NCBI GenBank assembly: GCA_041398565.1
Contig: JAWKUN010000004.1
Span: 372,001-436,000 of the forward strand
Direction: 5' to 3'
Source: DATGPD01 sp041398565
GTDB taxonomy: Bacteria; Planctomycetota; UBA1135; UBA2386
DNA: 64,000 bases
In this document: in pieces, positions 26,410 to 34,864 of the stretch
Layout of the letters: each line of letters opens with the position of its first letter
Numbering within the stretch: the first letter of the stretch is position 1
The notes under the pieces: generated by a model
Told to the model about the DNA's origin: nothing
The model's database searches: none
Seen by the model: the letters and a program-made list of their open reading frames with translations, nothing else
Made by a program: the position numbers and the translations under genes

Positions 26410-28206
26410 TCAGGAGTCGGCGTCCTCGCCCTTGGCCCGCTTCTCGCGCTCGGCGACACGCTCGCCGAAGTGCTTCAGCTGGCTGGCGAGCGAACCCACC
26501 GCCGGCGTCGGCGCCGGCGCCGGCGCGGCGGCCTCGGTGCTGGCTGCGGCCTCGTCGGTCTCGAAGTGCGGGTTGATGAGCGTCAACCCGATCTTGCGCT
26601 CTTCGGGGTCGATCTTGATGACGCGCACCTCGACCCGCTGACCGGCCTTCACCACGTCCTCGGGGTTGTCGACCTTGTGGTCGGCCAGCTCGGAGATGTG
26701 CAGCAAGCCCTCGAGGCCTTCCTCGAGCGCGACGAACACGCCGAAGTTGGTGATCTTGGTGACCGTGCCAGGCACGCTGTCACCGATGTGGTAGCGCGCG
26801 GGAATGTCGCTCTGCCACGGGTCGGCGGCCAGCTGCTTGAGGCCGAGCGCGATGCGCTTCTTTTCCTGGTCGACCGAGAGCACGACGCACTCGATCTCCT
26901 CGCCCTTCTTCACCATCTCCGAGGGGTGCGTGACCTTCTTGGTCCACGACATGTCGGTGATGTGCAAGAGGCCGTCGATGCCTTCCTGCAGCTCGATGAA
27001 CGCACCGTAGTTGGTGAGGTTGCGCACCTTGCCGCGGATGACCGTGCCCGGCGGGTAGTTGTCGGACACCATGGTCCAGGGGTTCACCTCGGTCTGCTTC
27101 ATGCCGAGGCTGATCTCCTGCTTCTCCTTGTTGACCTCGAGCACCACCACCTCGACGTGATCGCCGACCTTGACGACCTCGCTCGGATGGTTGACGCGCT
27201 TGGTCCACGACATCTCGGAGATGTGCACGAGACCCTCGACGCCGTCCTCGAGCTTGACGAAGGCGCCGTACGACATGAGGTTGGTGACCTCGCCGGTGAC
27301 GCGAGCGCCGACCGGGTATTTGGTGTCGATGTTCTCCCAGGGCGAGGGCGTCTTCTGCTTCATGCCCAGCGCGATGCGCTCGCGGTCGCGGTCGACCTTG
27401 AGCACCTTGACCTCGACCTCCTGGTCGATGGCCACCATCTCGGACGGATGGTTGATGCGGCCCCACGACATGTCGGTGATGTGCAGCAGACCGTCGAGGC
27501 CGCCGAGGTCGACGAACACGCCGAAGTCGGCGATGTTCTTGACCACGCCCTTGCGAACCTGCCCCTCCTCGATCTCGGACAGAAGCGACTGCTTGAGGTT
27601 CTCGCGCTCCTCCTCGATCAGCTTGCGGCGCGAGACGACGATGTTCATCCGCTCCTCGTCGATCTTGATGATGCGCGCCTCGATCTCCTTGCCGATCCAC
27701 TCGCCGATGTCGCCGCTGCGGCGGATGTTGACCTGCGACGCCGGCAGGAACACCGGCACACCGATGTCCACCAGGAGGCCGCCCTTGATCTTGCGCAGGA
27801 CGGTGCCCTTGACCTGGTCACCCTCCTTGTGGGTCTGGATGATCTGCTCCCAGCCGCGGATGCGATCCGCCTTGCGCTTGCTGAGCAGGATGTATCCCTC
27901 GGCGTCGGCGATGTCCTCGACGAGCGCTTCGATCTCGGTGCCGACCTTGACCGCTGTGGGGTCCTCGAACTCGTCGAGGGTGATCCGACCTTCCGACTTG
28001 TAGCGGACGTCGACCACTACCGTGCCGTCGTCCATGACGCGAAGGACCGTACCCTTGACGATCTGGTTGGGGGCCAGGTCGTTGACCGTGTTCGCGATGG
28101 CCTGGTCGAGATCGGCGATCTGCGACGAGGACATCGCCTCTCCGGTGAGGCGGTTCAGTTCCGCCTCGTCCATTGCGAACTTCTTGACTAGCTGCTTGCC
28201 GTGCAT
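26410..28206 (-). CDS. rpsA: 30S ribosomal protein S1
   Basis: Binds mRNA at the 30S subunit and helps initiation on mRNAs with weak ribosome-binding sites. The 598 aa protein has six S1/OB repeats, the last four highly similar (for example VVKNIADFGVFVDLGG, VTNLMSYGAFVKLEDG, VRNLTNYGAFIELQEG, VTKITNFGVFVALEEG, each followed by a LLHIS/TDMSW-type segment). Repeats 1-2 are more diverged, as usual for the ribosome-binding part. The ATG at 28206 (MHGKQLVKKFAMDEAEL) has no Shine-Dalgarno sequence; an 8-bp hairpin lies 28 bases upstream, recalling the autoregulated rpsA leader of E. coli. The C-terminal region ends with Ala/Pro-rich linker sequence. It follows cmk and plsC in a common gene order. 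Confidence 0.96.
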   Translation of the reverse strand: MHGKQLVKKFAMDEAELNRLTGEAMSSSQIADLDQAIANTVNDLAPNQIVKGTVLRVMDDGTVVVDVRYKSEGRITLDEFEDPTAVKVGTEIEALVEDIADAEGYILLSKRKADRIRGWEQIIQTHKEGDQVKGTVLRKIKGGLLVDIGVPVFLPASQVNIRRSGDIGEWIGKEIEARIIKIDEERMNIVVSRRKLIEEERENLKQSLLSEIEEGQVRKGVVKNIADFGVFVDLGGLDGLLHITDMSWGRINHPSEMVAIDQEVEVKVLKVDRDRERIALGMKQKTPSPWENIDTKYPVGARVTGEVTNLMSYGAFVKLEDGVEGLVHISEMSWTKRVNHPSEVVKVGDHVEVVVLEVNKEKQEISLGMKQTEVNPWTMVSDNYPPGTVIRGKVRNLTNYGAFIELQEGIDGLLHITDMSWTKKVTHPSEMVKKGEEIECVVLSVDQEKKRIALGLKQLAADPWQSDIPARYHIGDSVPGTVTKITNFGVFVALEEGLEGLLHISELADHKVDNPEDVVKAGQRVEVRVIKIDPEERKIGLTLINPHFETDEAAASTEAAAPAPAPTPAVGSLASQLKHFGERVAEREKRAKGEDADS

Positions 28207-28233
28207 CAAAAGAGGTTGAGGGAAGAGAGACTC

Positions 28234-28262
28234 GCCGAGCACTGATCCGAACACTGCTCGGC
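28234..28262 (-). promoter_or_regulatory. rpsA leader hairpin
   Basis: An 8-bp perfect stem, GCCGAGCA (28234-28241) with TGCTCGGC (28255-28262), has a 13-base loop and ends 28 bases upstream of the rpsA start. Because rpsA lacks a Shine-Dalgarno sequence, this hairpin may serve S1 autogenous control. Confidence 0.45.
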
Positions 28263-28380
28263 CCATCGACCGTGGTGGAAAGGAACATGCCGATGCGCCG
28301 CACGTGGTCGAAGGCCGCGCGGCGAGTCGGCAGGAGATGGTGCCGGACGATCCGACACCCGAAGGTGCAACGCCATCAGA

Positions 28381-29067
28381 TCAGCCCGCCGACGCGGCGT
28401 CGCGCGGCGGCGGGGAATCGCTGGCGAAAGAACGAGGTGGCGCGCCGGCTCCGGTACCGGAGACGGCGATCGGGGCGAGTTCTTGGCCACTCAGGGCTGC
28501 GACCGCTTGGCGAAGGCGGTCCAACCCACCCGGTGCACACACTTCGGCCGCCGACATGGGCGGACCGAAGCGGACGTGGCACCGGTGCGGTCGGGGCAGC
28601 TTGCGGTGGCGAGGCCAGGCCTCGAAGGAGCCGATGATACCCGTCGGAACCGCGATTGCTCCGGTTTTGTCCAGAAGCTTGAGGATGCCCTTCTTGAACT
28701 CCTGCAGGCGTCCGTCCGGGGTCCTCGTGCCTTCGGGGAACACGGCCATCACTTCTCCGGCGCTCAGGATGCGGATCGACTCGTCGAAGGTCGCGCGCGC
28801 CGGGGCATTGCGGTCGATCAGGATCACCCCCACCTGCCGCATCCACCACCCCAGGACGCGGTTGTGCGCCAGGGTCGAGCGGGCCATGAAGCGCACCGTT
28901 CGGTGGCAACTGATCCCCGCGAACGGCGGATCGAGGAAGCTGGAGTGGTTCGGGACCAACACCACAGGTCCCGAGGCCGGAATGTGCTCGTGCCCCTCGG
29001 ACGTGAGGCGGAAGAACGGCTTGGCAATCAGCCAGCAAACCCACCGCCAGAAGCGGTAGGGCTGCAT
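28381..29067 (-). CDS. plsC: 1-acyl-sn-glycerol-3-phosphate acyltransferase
   Basis: Adds the second acyl chain in phosphatidic acid synthesis at the inner membrane. The 228 aa length and motifs match PlsC: NHSSFLDPP (the NHxxxxD-type motif), FPEGTRTPDGRLQEFKKG (motif III with the phosphate-binding Arg) and VPTGI. A hydrophobic N-terminus (FWRWVCWLIAKPFF) would anchor it. The Gly/Ala/Pro-rich last 30 residues lie beyond the domain. Its ATG overlaps the stop of cmk (TGATG), so translation is coupled to cytidylate kinase, and rpsA follows after a 174-base gap. Confidence 0.9.
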   Translation of the reverse strand: MQPYRFWRWVCWLIAKPFFRLTSEGHEHIPASGPVVLVPNHSSFLDPPFAGISCHRTVRFMARSTLAHNRVLGWWMRQVGVILIDRNAPARATFDESIRILSAGEVMAVFPEGTRTPDGRLQEFKKGILKLLDKTGAIAVPTGIIGSFEAWPRHRKLPRPHRCHVRFGPPMSAAEVCAPGGLDRLRQAVAALSGQELAPIAVSGTGAGAPPRSFASDSPPPRDAASAG

Positions 29068-29756
29068 CAGGATCCCTCTCCGCGGACGTGGCGCAACAGC
29101 AGCTCGACGACTCCCTGCACGTCGAGCGTGGTCGTGTCGACGTAGAGAGCCTGCGGCGTGCGGGTGAGCGGCGCGTCCCGCCGCGTGCTGTCGAGACGGT
29201 CGCGGACCGCCAGTTCATCGAGCACGTCGCCTTCGCTGACGGCACGCCCCTTGGCCGCCACCTCGAGGTAGCGTCGGTGCGCGCGCGCCTCGGGCTCGGC
29301 GTCGAGGTAGAACTTGAACCGCGCCGCCGGGAACACCACCGACGCCATGTCCCGACCCTCGGCCACCACGGGCCCGTATCTGGCGATCGTGCGCTGCAGC
29401 TCCCGCATCGCGGCGCGCACCTCGGGCACCGCAGACACCGCCGAGACGCGCGATTCCACTTCGCGCGACCGCAGGTGCGCAGTCACGTCACGGCCGTTGA
29501 CCAGCACGACCCCGCCGGGTCGAAGCTCGAGGCGCAGCTCGTCGAGAAGGGAGTGCGTGCGCGCCGAGTCCGTCAGGTCGTTGTGCTCGTTCTCGAGGAA
29601 CAGCCAAGTCACGGCCCGATACATGGCGCCGGTGTCCAGGTACGCGTAGCCGAGCCGCTGCGCCAGGAGGCGCGCGACCGTGCTCTTGCCCGCGCCGGAC
29701 GGCCCGTCGATGGCGACGACGTCGCGCGGGTCGGACTGCGGATCGAGAGCCGTCAT
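29067..29756 (-). CDS. cmk: Cytidylate kinase
   Basis: Phosphorylates CMP and dCMP using ATP. The 229 aa protein has the P-loop AIDGPSGAGKST, LDTGAMYRAVTW near residue 40, VVAEGRDMASVVFPAARFKFYLDA (residues about 128-152, carrying the EGRD motif) and DRLDSTRRDAPLTR, all classical. The start ATG at 29756 precedes a normal N-terminus. It is the first gene of the cmk-plsC-rpsA-lipoprotein run, an arrangement found in many bacteria, and its stop overlaps the plsC start. Confidence 0.95.
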   Translation of the reverse strand: MTALDPQSDPRDVVAIDGPSGAGKSTVARLLAQRLGYAYLDTGAMYRAVTWLFLENEHNDLTDSARTHSLLDELRLELRPGGVVLVNGRDVTAHLRSREVESRVSAVSAVPEVRAAMRELQRTIARYGPVVAEGRDMASVVFPAARFKFYLDAEPEARAHRRYLEVAAKGRAVSEGDVLDELAVRDRLDSTRRDAPLTRTPQALYVDTTTLDVQGVVELLLRHVRGEGS

Positions 29757-29842
29757 CGGGCCGGGGAGAATAGGCGAGCGGCGCGATGCCGCAAACGGCG
29801 AAGCGCGGCGCCGCGTGCCGATCCACCGGGCGCCGCCGTGCC

Positions 29843-30685
29843 TCAGGACGGGGCGAGGCGCGGCGCGAAGTCCAGGGGACCGTAGCGCGGCGGCGATCCG
29901 GCCAACGACACGAAGCGCAGACCGACTCCTGGGTCGTGCTGCAGGAACACCGCCGTGTCGTCGAACGCCGGCAGCACGCAGTAGCGGCCGCCGGCGGCGA
30001 GCTCACCGTCGCCCGGAGTGTGGACGTGGCCGAAGACGAGCAGGTCGAAGCCGGCGGCGAAGGCCGCGCCCACGGCTTCGTCGACCGGAGCGAAGCGCCG
30101 CTGGTCACCCTGGCCCATGGTGCGGGTGCTCGTCGACCGCGCCTTGCGGCCGACGGCCGCGGCGGCCGCCAGCGGCAGGATCGCACAGAAGCCGCGCACC
30201 AGACGTGACCGCAGCCAGCGCTTGCTGCGCTGGTACGGCACGTCGTTGACGCACAGCTCGTCGCCGTGCAGCGCCAGGGTCCGACAGCCGCCGAGCACGA
30301 AGGCCAGGCCGCCAGGAACCACCCGGCAGCCGCTGGTGCGGGCGAAGCGCTTGCCGAGCATGAAGTCGCGGTTGCCGTGCAGGACGGTCACCGACACACC
30401 GGCGTCGGCGGTCGCGCGCAGAGACGCGGTCAGGTCGCGCCAGCGCCCCACTTCGAGCTGCCGCTCGTTGACGATGCCCTCGAACAGGTCGCCAAGTACC
30501 AGCAGCCGCGTCTGCGCCGCATCGTCGCGCGCGCGCGCCAGCAACGACATGAAGTCCGCCAGGACGACGCTGTCGCCGGTGGGGACGTGCAAGTCGGACA
30601 CCAGGATCGTGCGCGGACGCGCATCGTCGAGGGCGCGCTGCACACCCGTGCCACACACCCGCACGCCCGCCAGCCCGTCGTTCAC
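29843..30685 (-). CDS. lpxH: UDP-2,3-diacylglucosamine pyrophosphatase-like metallophosphatase
   Basis: Hydrolyses UDP-2,3-diacylglucosamine to lipid X in lipid A synthesis. The 280 aa protein carries the calcineurin-like metal set: VSDLHVP, LGDLFEG, LHGNRDFMLG, LHGDELCVND and FGHVHTPG. HGNRD and HGD-LC-D are diagnostic of LpxH over other metallophosphatases. It would imply an LPS-containing outer membrane. The GTG at 30685 overlaps the stop of the upstream GH42-like gene (GTGA), so it is the last gene of the four-gene operon beginning with the GGDEF protein. Pairing with a regulator and secreted hydrolase is unusual for lpxH. Confidence 0.85.
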   Translation of the reverse strand: MNDGLAGVRVCGTGVQRALDDARPRTILVSDLHVPTGDSVVLADFMSLLARARDDAAQTRLLVLGDLFEGIVNERQLEVGRWRDLTASLRATADAGVSVTVLHGNRDFMLGKRFARTSGCRVVPGGLAFVLGGCRTLALHGDELCVNDVPYQRSKRWLRSRLVRGFCAILPLAAAAAVGRKARSTSTRTMGQGDQRRFAPVDEAVGAAFAAGFDLLVFGHVHTPGDGELAAGGRYCVLPAFDDTAVFLQHDPGVGLRFVSLAGSPPRYGPLDFAPRLAPS

Positions 30686-32832
30686 GGCAGCACCTCGGCG
30701 AAGACGCCCAGCCACGGATCGAACGGGACCTCGAATGCCGCGCTCGGACCGCGCGGCTGCGCCTCGTCGAGCAGACGCAGGCGCACCGGCCGCGCGAACT
30801 GAAGAGTCAGCGTCGGCTCCGCGCGGGCCGCCAAGGTGCGCAGCAGGTCGGGGTGCTCGACCGCGTTGACCCGCACGCACAGCAGCCGGCGGCCGCCCTC
30901 GGCCACCAGCATCGTGCGCTCGAGGCAGGTCGGCAGCCCGCGGCCCCGCGCCAGGACCGGAGGCTGCACGTCGGCCGCGTCCAGGACCCGGCGCACGCGC
31001 CGACGTAGGTCGAGCGCCGATGCCACGCGTGACGGATCCAGGCGCACCCGGTCGTACTCGCACACCGCGAGGTTCAGGTAGCAGGCCAGACCGCGGCCGT
31101 GACGCCGTTCGCACTGCACCGCGAGGTCGCCGTGCCGCTCGCAGAGGGCGGCGTCCACGCGACGCTCGCAGGCCGCGGCGCCGGTGGGCAAGCGCCCGGC
31201 TGCCACGGGACGCGCGCGCCGCACCAGCAGGTCGCTCCGGCGGCCGGCGGTGCGTGGCGCCAACCCGAACAGATCGTCCAGCGCGGGGCGGTCGCGGCGC
31301 ATCATGCGATCGTCGTAGACGCCGAGCATGCCGTCGGCCACCACCGTGCCGCCTCGCTCGACGTATGCGGCGATGGCGTCGGCGGCCGCATCGCCGAGCG
31401 CGATGCATCCGGCGAGCACCAGCAGGCGCGGCGTCCTCGTCTCCAGATCGGCCGCCAGCCCGTCCACCGGCACCAGCTGCGCCTGCAGCCCGAGATCCTG
31501 GAGCAAGCGGAGCCAGCTGGCCCGCGTGGCCAGCGACGTGCTCGATGCCTGCTCGGTGGCCGCCGAGCGCCCGATCTCGGCGCTGCCCTCGACTTCCACT
31601 GAGCCGCCGCCGACGGCGCTTGCGACGACGCCTTCGGCCGAACGGTCGAGCAGCCACAGCGCCTGGACCGAAGCCTGGCTCTCGACGATCCACACGTCGC
31701 TGCGCTGCAGGCGCGCCCCAGCGAAGGGAGCCAGCGGGCGCAGGCGCGCGAGCGCGTCGCGCAGCGCGAGGCCGAGGGTCGAGGGCCGCACCGCCGCCCC
31801 CTCACGGTCCAAGAGGACTCCGGCGTCGGGCACGAGCACGCCAGCCATCCCGTGCGCCAGAGCGTCGGCGAGCTGGGCGCGCACCCACGGCGCTGGCGTG
31901 TCGGCGCCCGCGGGCTGCAACCGCCGGAGCTGCCGCGCCGCCGGAAGCGCCATCGCCATCGCCAGATCGCGGGCGCCACCGATGTCGGCGACCTCGAACA
32001 CGTCCACGCCGCGCAGCAGGCGGGCATAGTCGCCGCCGCCGTAGGCTGAAGGGAGCGGCAACCCGAGCAAGCCGGCTCTGGACGTCGCCGCCCGCACGAC
32101 CCCGGCCAACGCCCCCACCTGCCCGGCGAGCACGTCGTCCATGAACGCGCGATGGTCCGACCACGGCGCCAGACTCGAGGCCACCAGGTCGCCCAGCAGC
32201 GAAGCACGCGCTTGCAGGCGATCGACGGTGAACGGCGCCACGGCGTCGAACGACCGCGCATCGACCTGCCAGGCGCGAGCGAGCGCTTCGGCCGAGCCGT
32301 AGCGCGCCCGCAGCCAGGCGCGGAACTCGGCGAGCGCCGCCGGTGAGAACGACAGGTCGAGCGGCGTGGAGCCGTGTGTCGTCGATGGACCGTCGGCGAG
32401 CACCACCGCGCACGGCGGGTCGCCCGTGCCCGCCCGGATCGACGCCGTCACGCGCCGCAGCAGCTCGCCGCTCGTGTCGGCGGCGCACAGGCAGTGCGTC
32501 GGTACGAGGTCCGCCGTGTCGCGCGAACGCGCGTAGGCCGCACGCAGCGCCGCGACCTCGGCGCCGTCGGCGGGCAGGATGCCATTGCCCGACGCGCCGT
32601 CGACCGCCCACACCAGACCCCGGGCTCGCGCCGCCGCCGGGTCCGCACCAGCTGGGAGGAGCACGCCGCGCACGCCGAGACCGGCCAGGGCGCGCAGGTC
32701 CTCGCCGTCGAGCCCGCCGCCGTCGCCCACCCGAACGAAGACCACCAGACCCGACGGCCACGGAGGAGCGGACGCACCCTGCGCCATGCCCGGCGACGAC
32801 GCGGCCAGGACCGCCGCCCAGAGCCAGCTCAC
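30682..32832 (-). CDS. Secreted GH42-like (beta-galactosidase-type) protein
   Basis: A 716 aa exported protein; its first 22 residues (MSWLWAAVLAASSPGMAQG...) look like a signal peptide. The body resembles the GH42 family: a barrel segment DLSFSPAALAEFRAWLRARYG followed by LARAWQV, and a central trimerisation-type domain (LLVLAGCIALGDAAADAI, AAYVERGGTVVADGML). The catalytic glutamates are not obvious: in place of the usual acid/base loop is LADGPSTTHG, so the protein may be a degenerate or unusual hydrolase. The GTG at 32832 overlaps the stop of the regulator gene (GTGA), and its own stop overlaps the lpxH start, so it sits inside a translationally coupled operon. Confidence 0.65.
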   Translation of the reverse strand: MSWLWAAVLAASSPGMAQGASAPPWPSGLVVFVRVGDGGGLDGEDLRALAGLGVRGVLLPAGADPAAARARGLVWAVDGASGNGILPADGAEVAALRAAYARSRDTADLVPTHCLCAADTSGELLRRVTASIRAGTGDPPCAVVLADGPSTTHGSTPLDLSFSPAALAEFRAWLRARYGSAEALARAWQVDARSFDAVAPFTVDRLQARASLLGDLVASSLAPWSDHRAFMDDVLAGQVGALAGVVRAATSRAGLLGLPLPSAYGGGDYARLLRGVDVFEVADIGGARDLAMAMALPAARQLRRLQPAGADTPAPWVRAQLADALAHGMAGVLVPDAGVLLDREGAAVRPSTLGLALRDALARLRPLAPFAGARLQRSDVWIVESQASVQALWLLDRSAEGVVASAVGGGSVEVEGSAEIGRSAATEQASSTSLATRASWLRLLQDLGLQAQLVPVDGLAADLETRTPRLLVLAGCIALGDAAADAIAAYVERGGTVVADGMLGVYDDRMMRRDRPALDDLFGLAPRTAGRRSDLLVRRARPVAAGRLPTGAAACERRVDAALCERHGDLAVQCERRHGRGLACYLNLAVCEYDRVRLDPSRVASALDLRRRVRRVLDAADVQPPVLARGRGLPTCLERTMLVAEGGRRLLCVRVNAVEHPDLLRTLAARAEPTLTLQFARPVRLRLLDEAQPRGPSAAFEVPFDPWLGVFAEVLP

Positions 32833-34172
32833 TCGATGCCGTAGTCGCGCAGCTTCTCCCACAGCACCTTGCGGCTGATCCCGAGCACGGAGGCGGCCTT
32901 GCTGCGGTGGCCGCCGACCGCGCGCAGAACGTGCCGCAGGTGTTCGCGCTCGGACTCGACGAGCACCTCGCGCAGCGATTTCAGGTCGGTGGGCGGCTCG
33001 AGGGCGGCACGCCGAGACTTGTCGACGGGAAGCAGGTGCTCCTTCTTGAGAACCGTGGCCCCGCCCGCCATGGCGATCGCCTGCGCCACCCGGTTCTCCA
33101 GCTCGCGCACATTGCCAGGCCAGGCGTAGTCCGACATCGCCTCGAGCACATCGGTCTTCACCGTGAACGCGCGCCCGCCGCCGAGCTTGTCGATGAAATG
33201 CTCGACCAGCAGCGGCACGTCGCCGTCGCGCTCGCGCAGCGGCGGCAAGCGCACCGGCACCACGTTGAGGCGGTAGTAGAGGTCCTCCCGGAACTTGCCT
33301 TGCTTGACAAGATCGACCAGGTTGACCTTGGTGGCCGACACCAGCCGGATGTCGACGTGCACCGTACGTTCGCCGCCGACCCGCTCGAACTCGCGCTCCT
33401 GGATGACGCGCAGCAGCTTGACCTGCGTCTGCAGCGGCATGTCGTCGATGTCGTCGAGGAAGATCGTGCCGCCGTCGGCCAGCTCGAAGCGACCCCGCCG
33501 CTGCTTCTGCGCGTCGGTGAAGGCCCCTCGCTCGTGCCCGAACAGCTCCGTCTCGAGCAGGGTGTCGGGCAGGGCGCCACACGACACCGCAACGAACGAC
33601 TGGTCGGCGCGCGCCGACAGCTGGTGGATGGCGCGGGCGATGCGCTCCTTGCCCGTCCCGCTCTCGCCGACGATGAGCACCGAAGCGTCGGTCGGCGCCA
33701 CCGTACGCACCGTCTTCACCACGTCCTGCATGGCGCGGCTGCGGCCGATCACGCCGGGCAGCCCGGCCGAGTTCTTGAGTTCGTCGCGCAGCCGCTGGTT
33801 CTCGTCGACGAGCGCCCGGAAGCGATCGATGCGACCCAAGCGTTCGACCACCGTCTCGTTCAGGAACGGCTTCTGGATGTAGTCGAAGGCGCCGTTGCGC
33901 ATCGCCTCGACCGCCTGCTCGACGGTGGCGTAGCCGGTCATCACCAGCACCTCGGTGTCCGGCCGCGCCCGCTTGGCAGCGGCCAACACCTCGATCCCGC
34001 TGGCGCCGGGCAGGCGCACGTCGGTGATCACGCAGTCGAACACCCGGTCGCCCAAGATCTGGCAGGCCTCGGCCCCGTCGGGGGTGTACTCCACCTCGTG
34101 CCCGGCCTGGGTGAGGTCGTCGGTGAGCGTCACCGCGATGGTCTTCTCGTCCTCGACGAGCAGGATCTTCAT
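32829..34172 (-). CDS. NtrC-type sigma-54-dependent response regulator (variant GAFTDA, DD Walker B)
   Basis: A 447 aa regulator: receiver domain (residues 1-115) with phosphoacceptor Asp51, Thr79 and Lys101; AAA+ domain with Walker A GESGTGKE (169-176); and C-terminal Fis-type helix-turn-helix (about 405-447, ending SVLGISRKVLWEKLRDYGIE). Two changes stand out. The sigma-54 contact loop reads GAFTDA (216-221) rather than GAFTGA, and the Walker B pair is Asp240-Asp241 instead of Asp-Glu. The ATG at 34172 overlaps the GGDEF gene's stop (ATGA) behind a GGAGGAG site. No histidine kinase is adjacent. Sigma-54 itself is encoded at 41028-42476. Confidence 0.92.
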   Translation of the reverse strand: MKILLVEDEKTIAVTLTDDLTQAGHEVEYTPDGAEACQILGDRVFDCVITDVRLPGASGIEVLAAAKRARPDTEVLVMTGYATVEQAVEAMRNGAFDYIQKPFLNETVVERLGRIDRFRALVDENQRLRDELKNSAGLPGVIGRSRAMQDVVKTVRTVAPTDASVLIVGESGTGKERIARAIHQLSARADQSFVAVSCGALPDTLLETELFGHERGAFTDAQKQRRGRFELADGGTIFLDDIDDMPLQTQVKLLRVIQEREFERVGGERTVHVDIRLVSATKVNLVDLVKQGKFREDLYYRLNVVPVRLPPLRERDGDVPLLVEHFIDKLGGGRAFTVKTDVLEAMSDYAWPGNVRELENRVAQAIAMAGGATVLKKEHLLPVDKSRRAALEPPTDLKSLREVLVESEREHLRHVLRAVGGHRSKAASVLGISRKVLWEKLRDYGIE

Positions 34173-34798
34173 GACTCCTCCTGAGTCGAAGGTGCCGGCG
34201 GCAGACCGACCTCTCCGGCGCCCTCCTCGGAGGAGAAGCGCTCGCGCGAGAATACGACCACCTTGGTCCGCCCGCCACGCTGGGCCCACTCGAGCGCCAC
34301 CTCGGCTTGCGACAGCAAGGTGTCGAAGAACAGCGTCTCCTTGTCGGCGTTGGTGGCGAGGCCGGCGCTCAACATGAGCGCGAGCTCCTGACCACGCGCG
34401 CGGATCGAGAGTTCGCCGAAGCGTTGGATCACCCGCTCGGCCACGGCAGCGGCTTGCTCACCGTCGGTGTGCGGCATCAGCAGCACGAAGCGATCGTCGC
34501 TCGAGGTGCCGACGTAGTCGGACGAGCGCGTGCCCTCGACCATCAGCCGGCCGAGGGCGTCACGCACGGCCTCGCGCAGTTCGGCGCCGTAGAGGTCGAC
34601 CAGCGCGAGCAACCTGTCCACCTGGAACACGGACACCGCGAGCGGCAAGTCGTGCCGACGCGCGCGCGCGAACTCGGTCTTCATGAGGTGCAGGATCTGC
34701 GCCTGCGAGAACGGCGAACCCCACACCGAGCTGCCGCCTCCGGACGGCGACCGCGGCGTGCCACCCCGGCTGGTGTTGCGGAAGCTGGGCCGAGTCAT
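34169..34798 (-). CDS. Degenerate GGDEF-fold protein (SSDDR)
   Basis: A 209 aa protein with a GGDEF-like fold from about residue 35 to 185. It retains the first metal-site context (VFQVDRLLALVDLYG) but the signature reads S99-S100-D101-D102-R103 (VGTSSDDRFVLLMP) rather than GGDEF, so cyclic-di-GMP synthesis is unlikely; it may bind nucleotide or protein instead. The first 30 residues are Ser/Gly/Pro-rich. There is no sensor or membrane segment. The ATG at 34798 has AAGGTGG just upstream and lies only 30 bases after the terminator at 34828-34864. Its stop overlaps the regulator start, making it the operon's first gene. Confidence 0.8.
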   Translation of the reverse strand: MTRPSFRNTSRGGTPRSPSGGGSSVWGSPFSQAQILHLMKTEFARARRHDLPLAVSVFQVDRLLALVDLYGAELREAVRDALGRLMVEGTRSSDYVGTSSDDRFVLLMPHTDGEQAAAVAERVIQRFGELSIRARGQELALMLSAGLATNADKETLFFDTLLSQAEVALEWAQRGGRTKVVVFSRERFSSEEGAGEVGLPPAPSTQEES

Positions 34799-34827
34799 CA
34801 GCCCACCTTCGCTCGGGGCCCGTCGAC

Positions 34828-34864
34828 AAAAAAAAGGGGCCTCAGCCGGTCAGTGCTGAGGCCC
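34828..34864 (-). terminator. Intrinsic terminator in the leader of the GGDEF-regulator operon
   Basis: On the minus strand GGGCCTCAGC (34864-34855) pairs perfectly with GCTGAGGCCC (34846-34837) around an 8-base loop, followed by one C and eight T (34835-34828). The T-run ends 30 bases before the start of the GGDEF gene, which leaves little room for another promoter, so it probably attenuates the operon or ends a separate small RNA. Confidence 0.85.
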
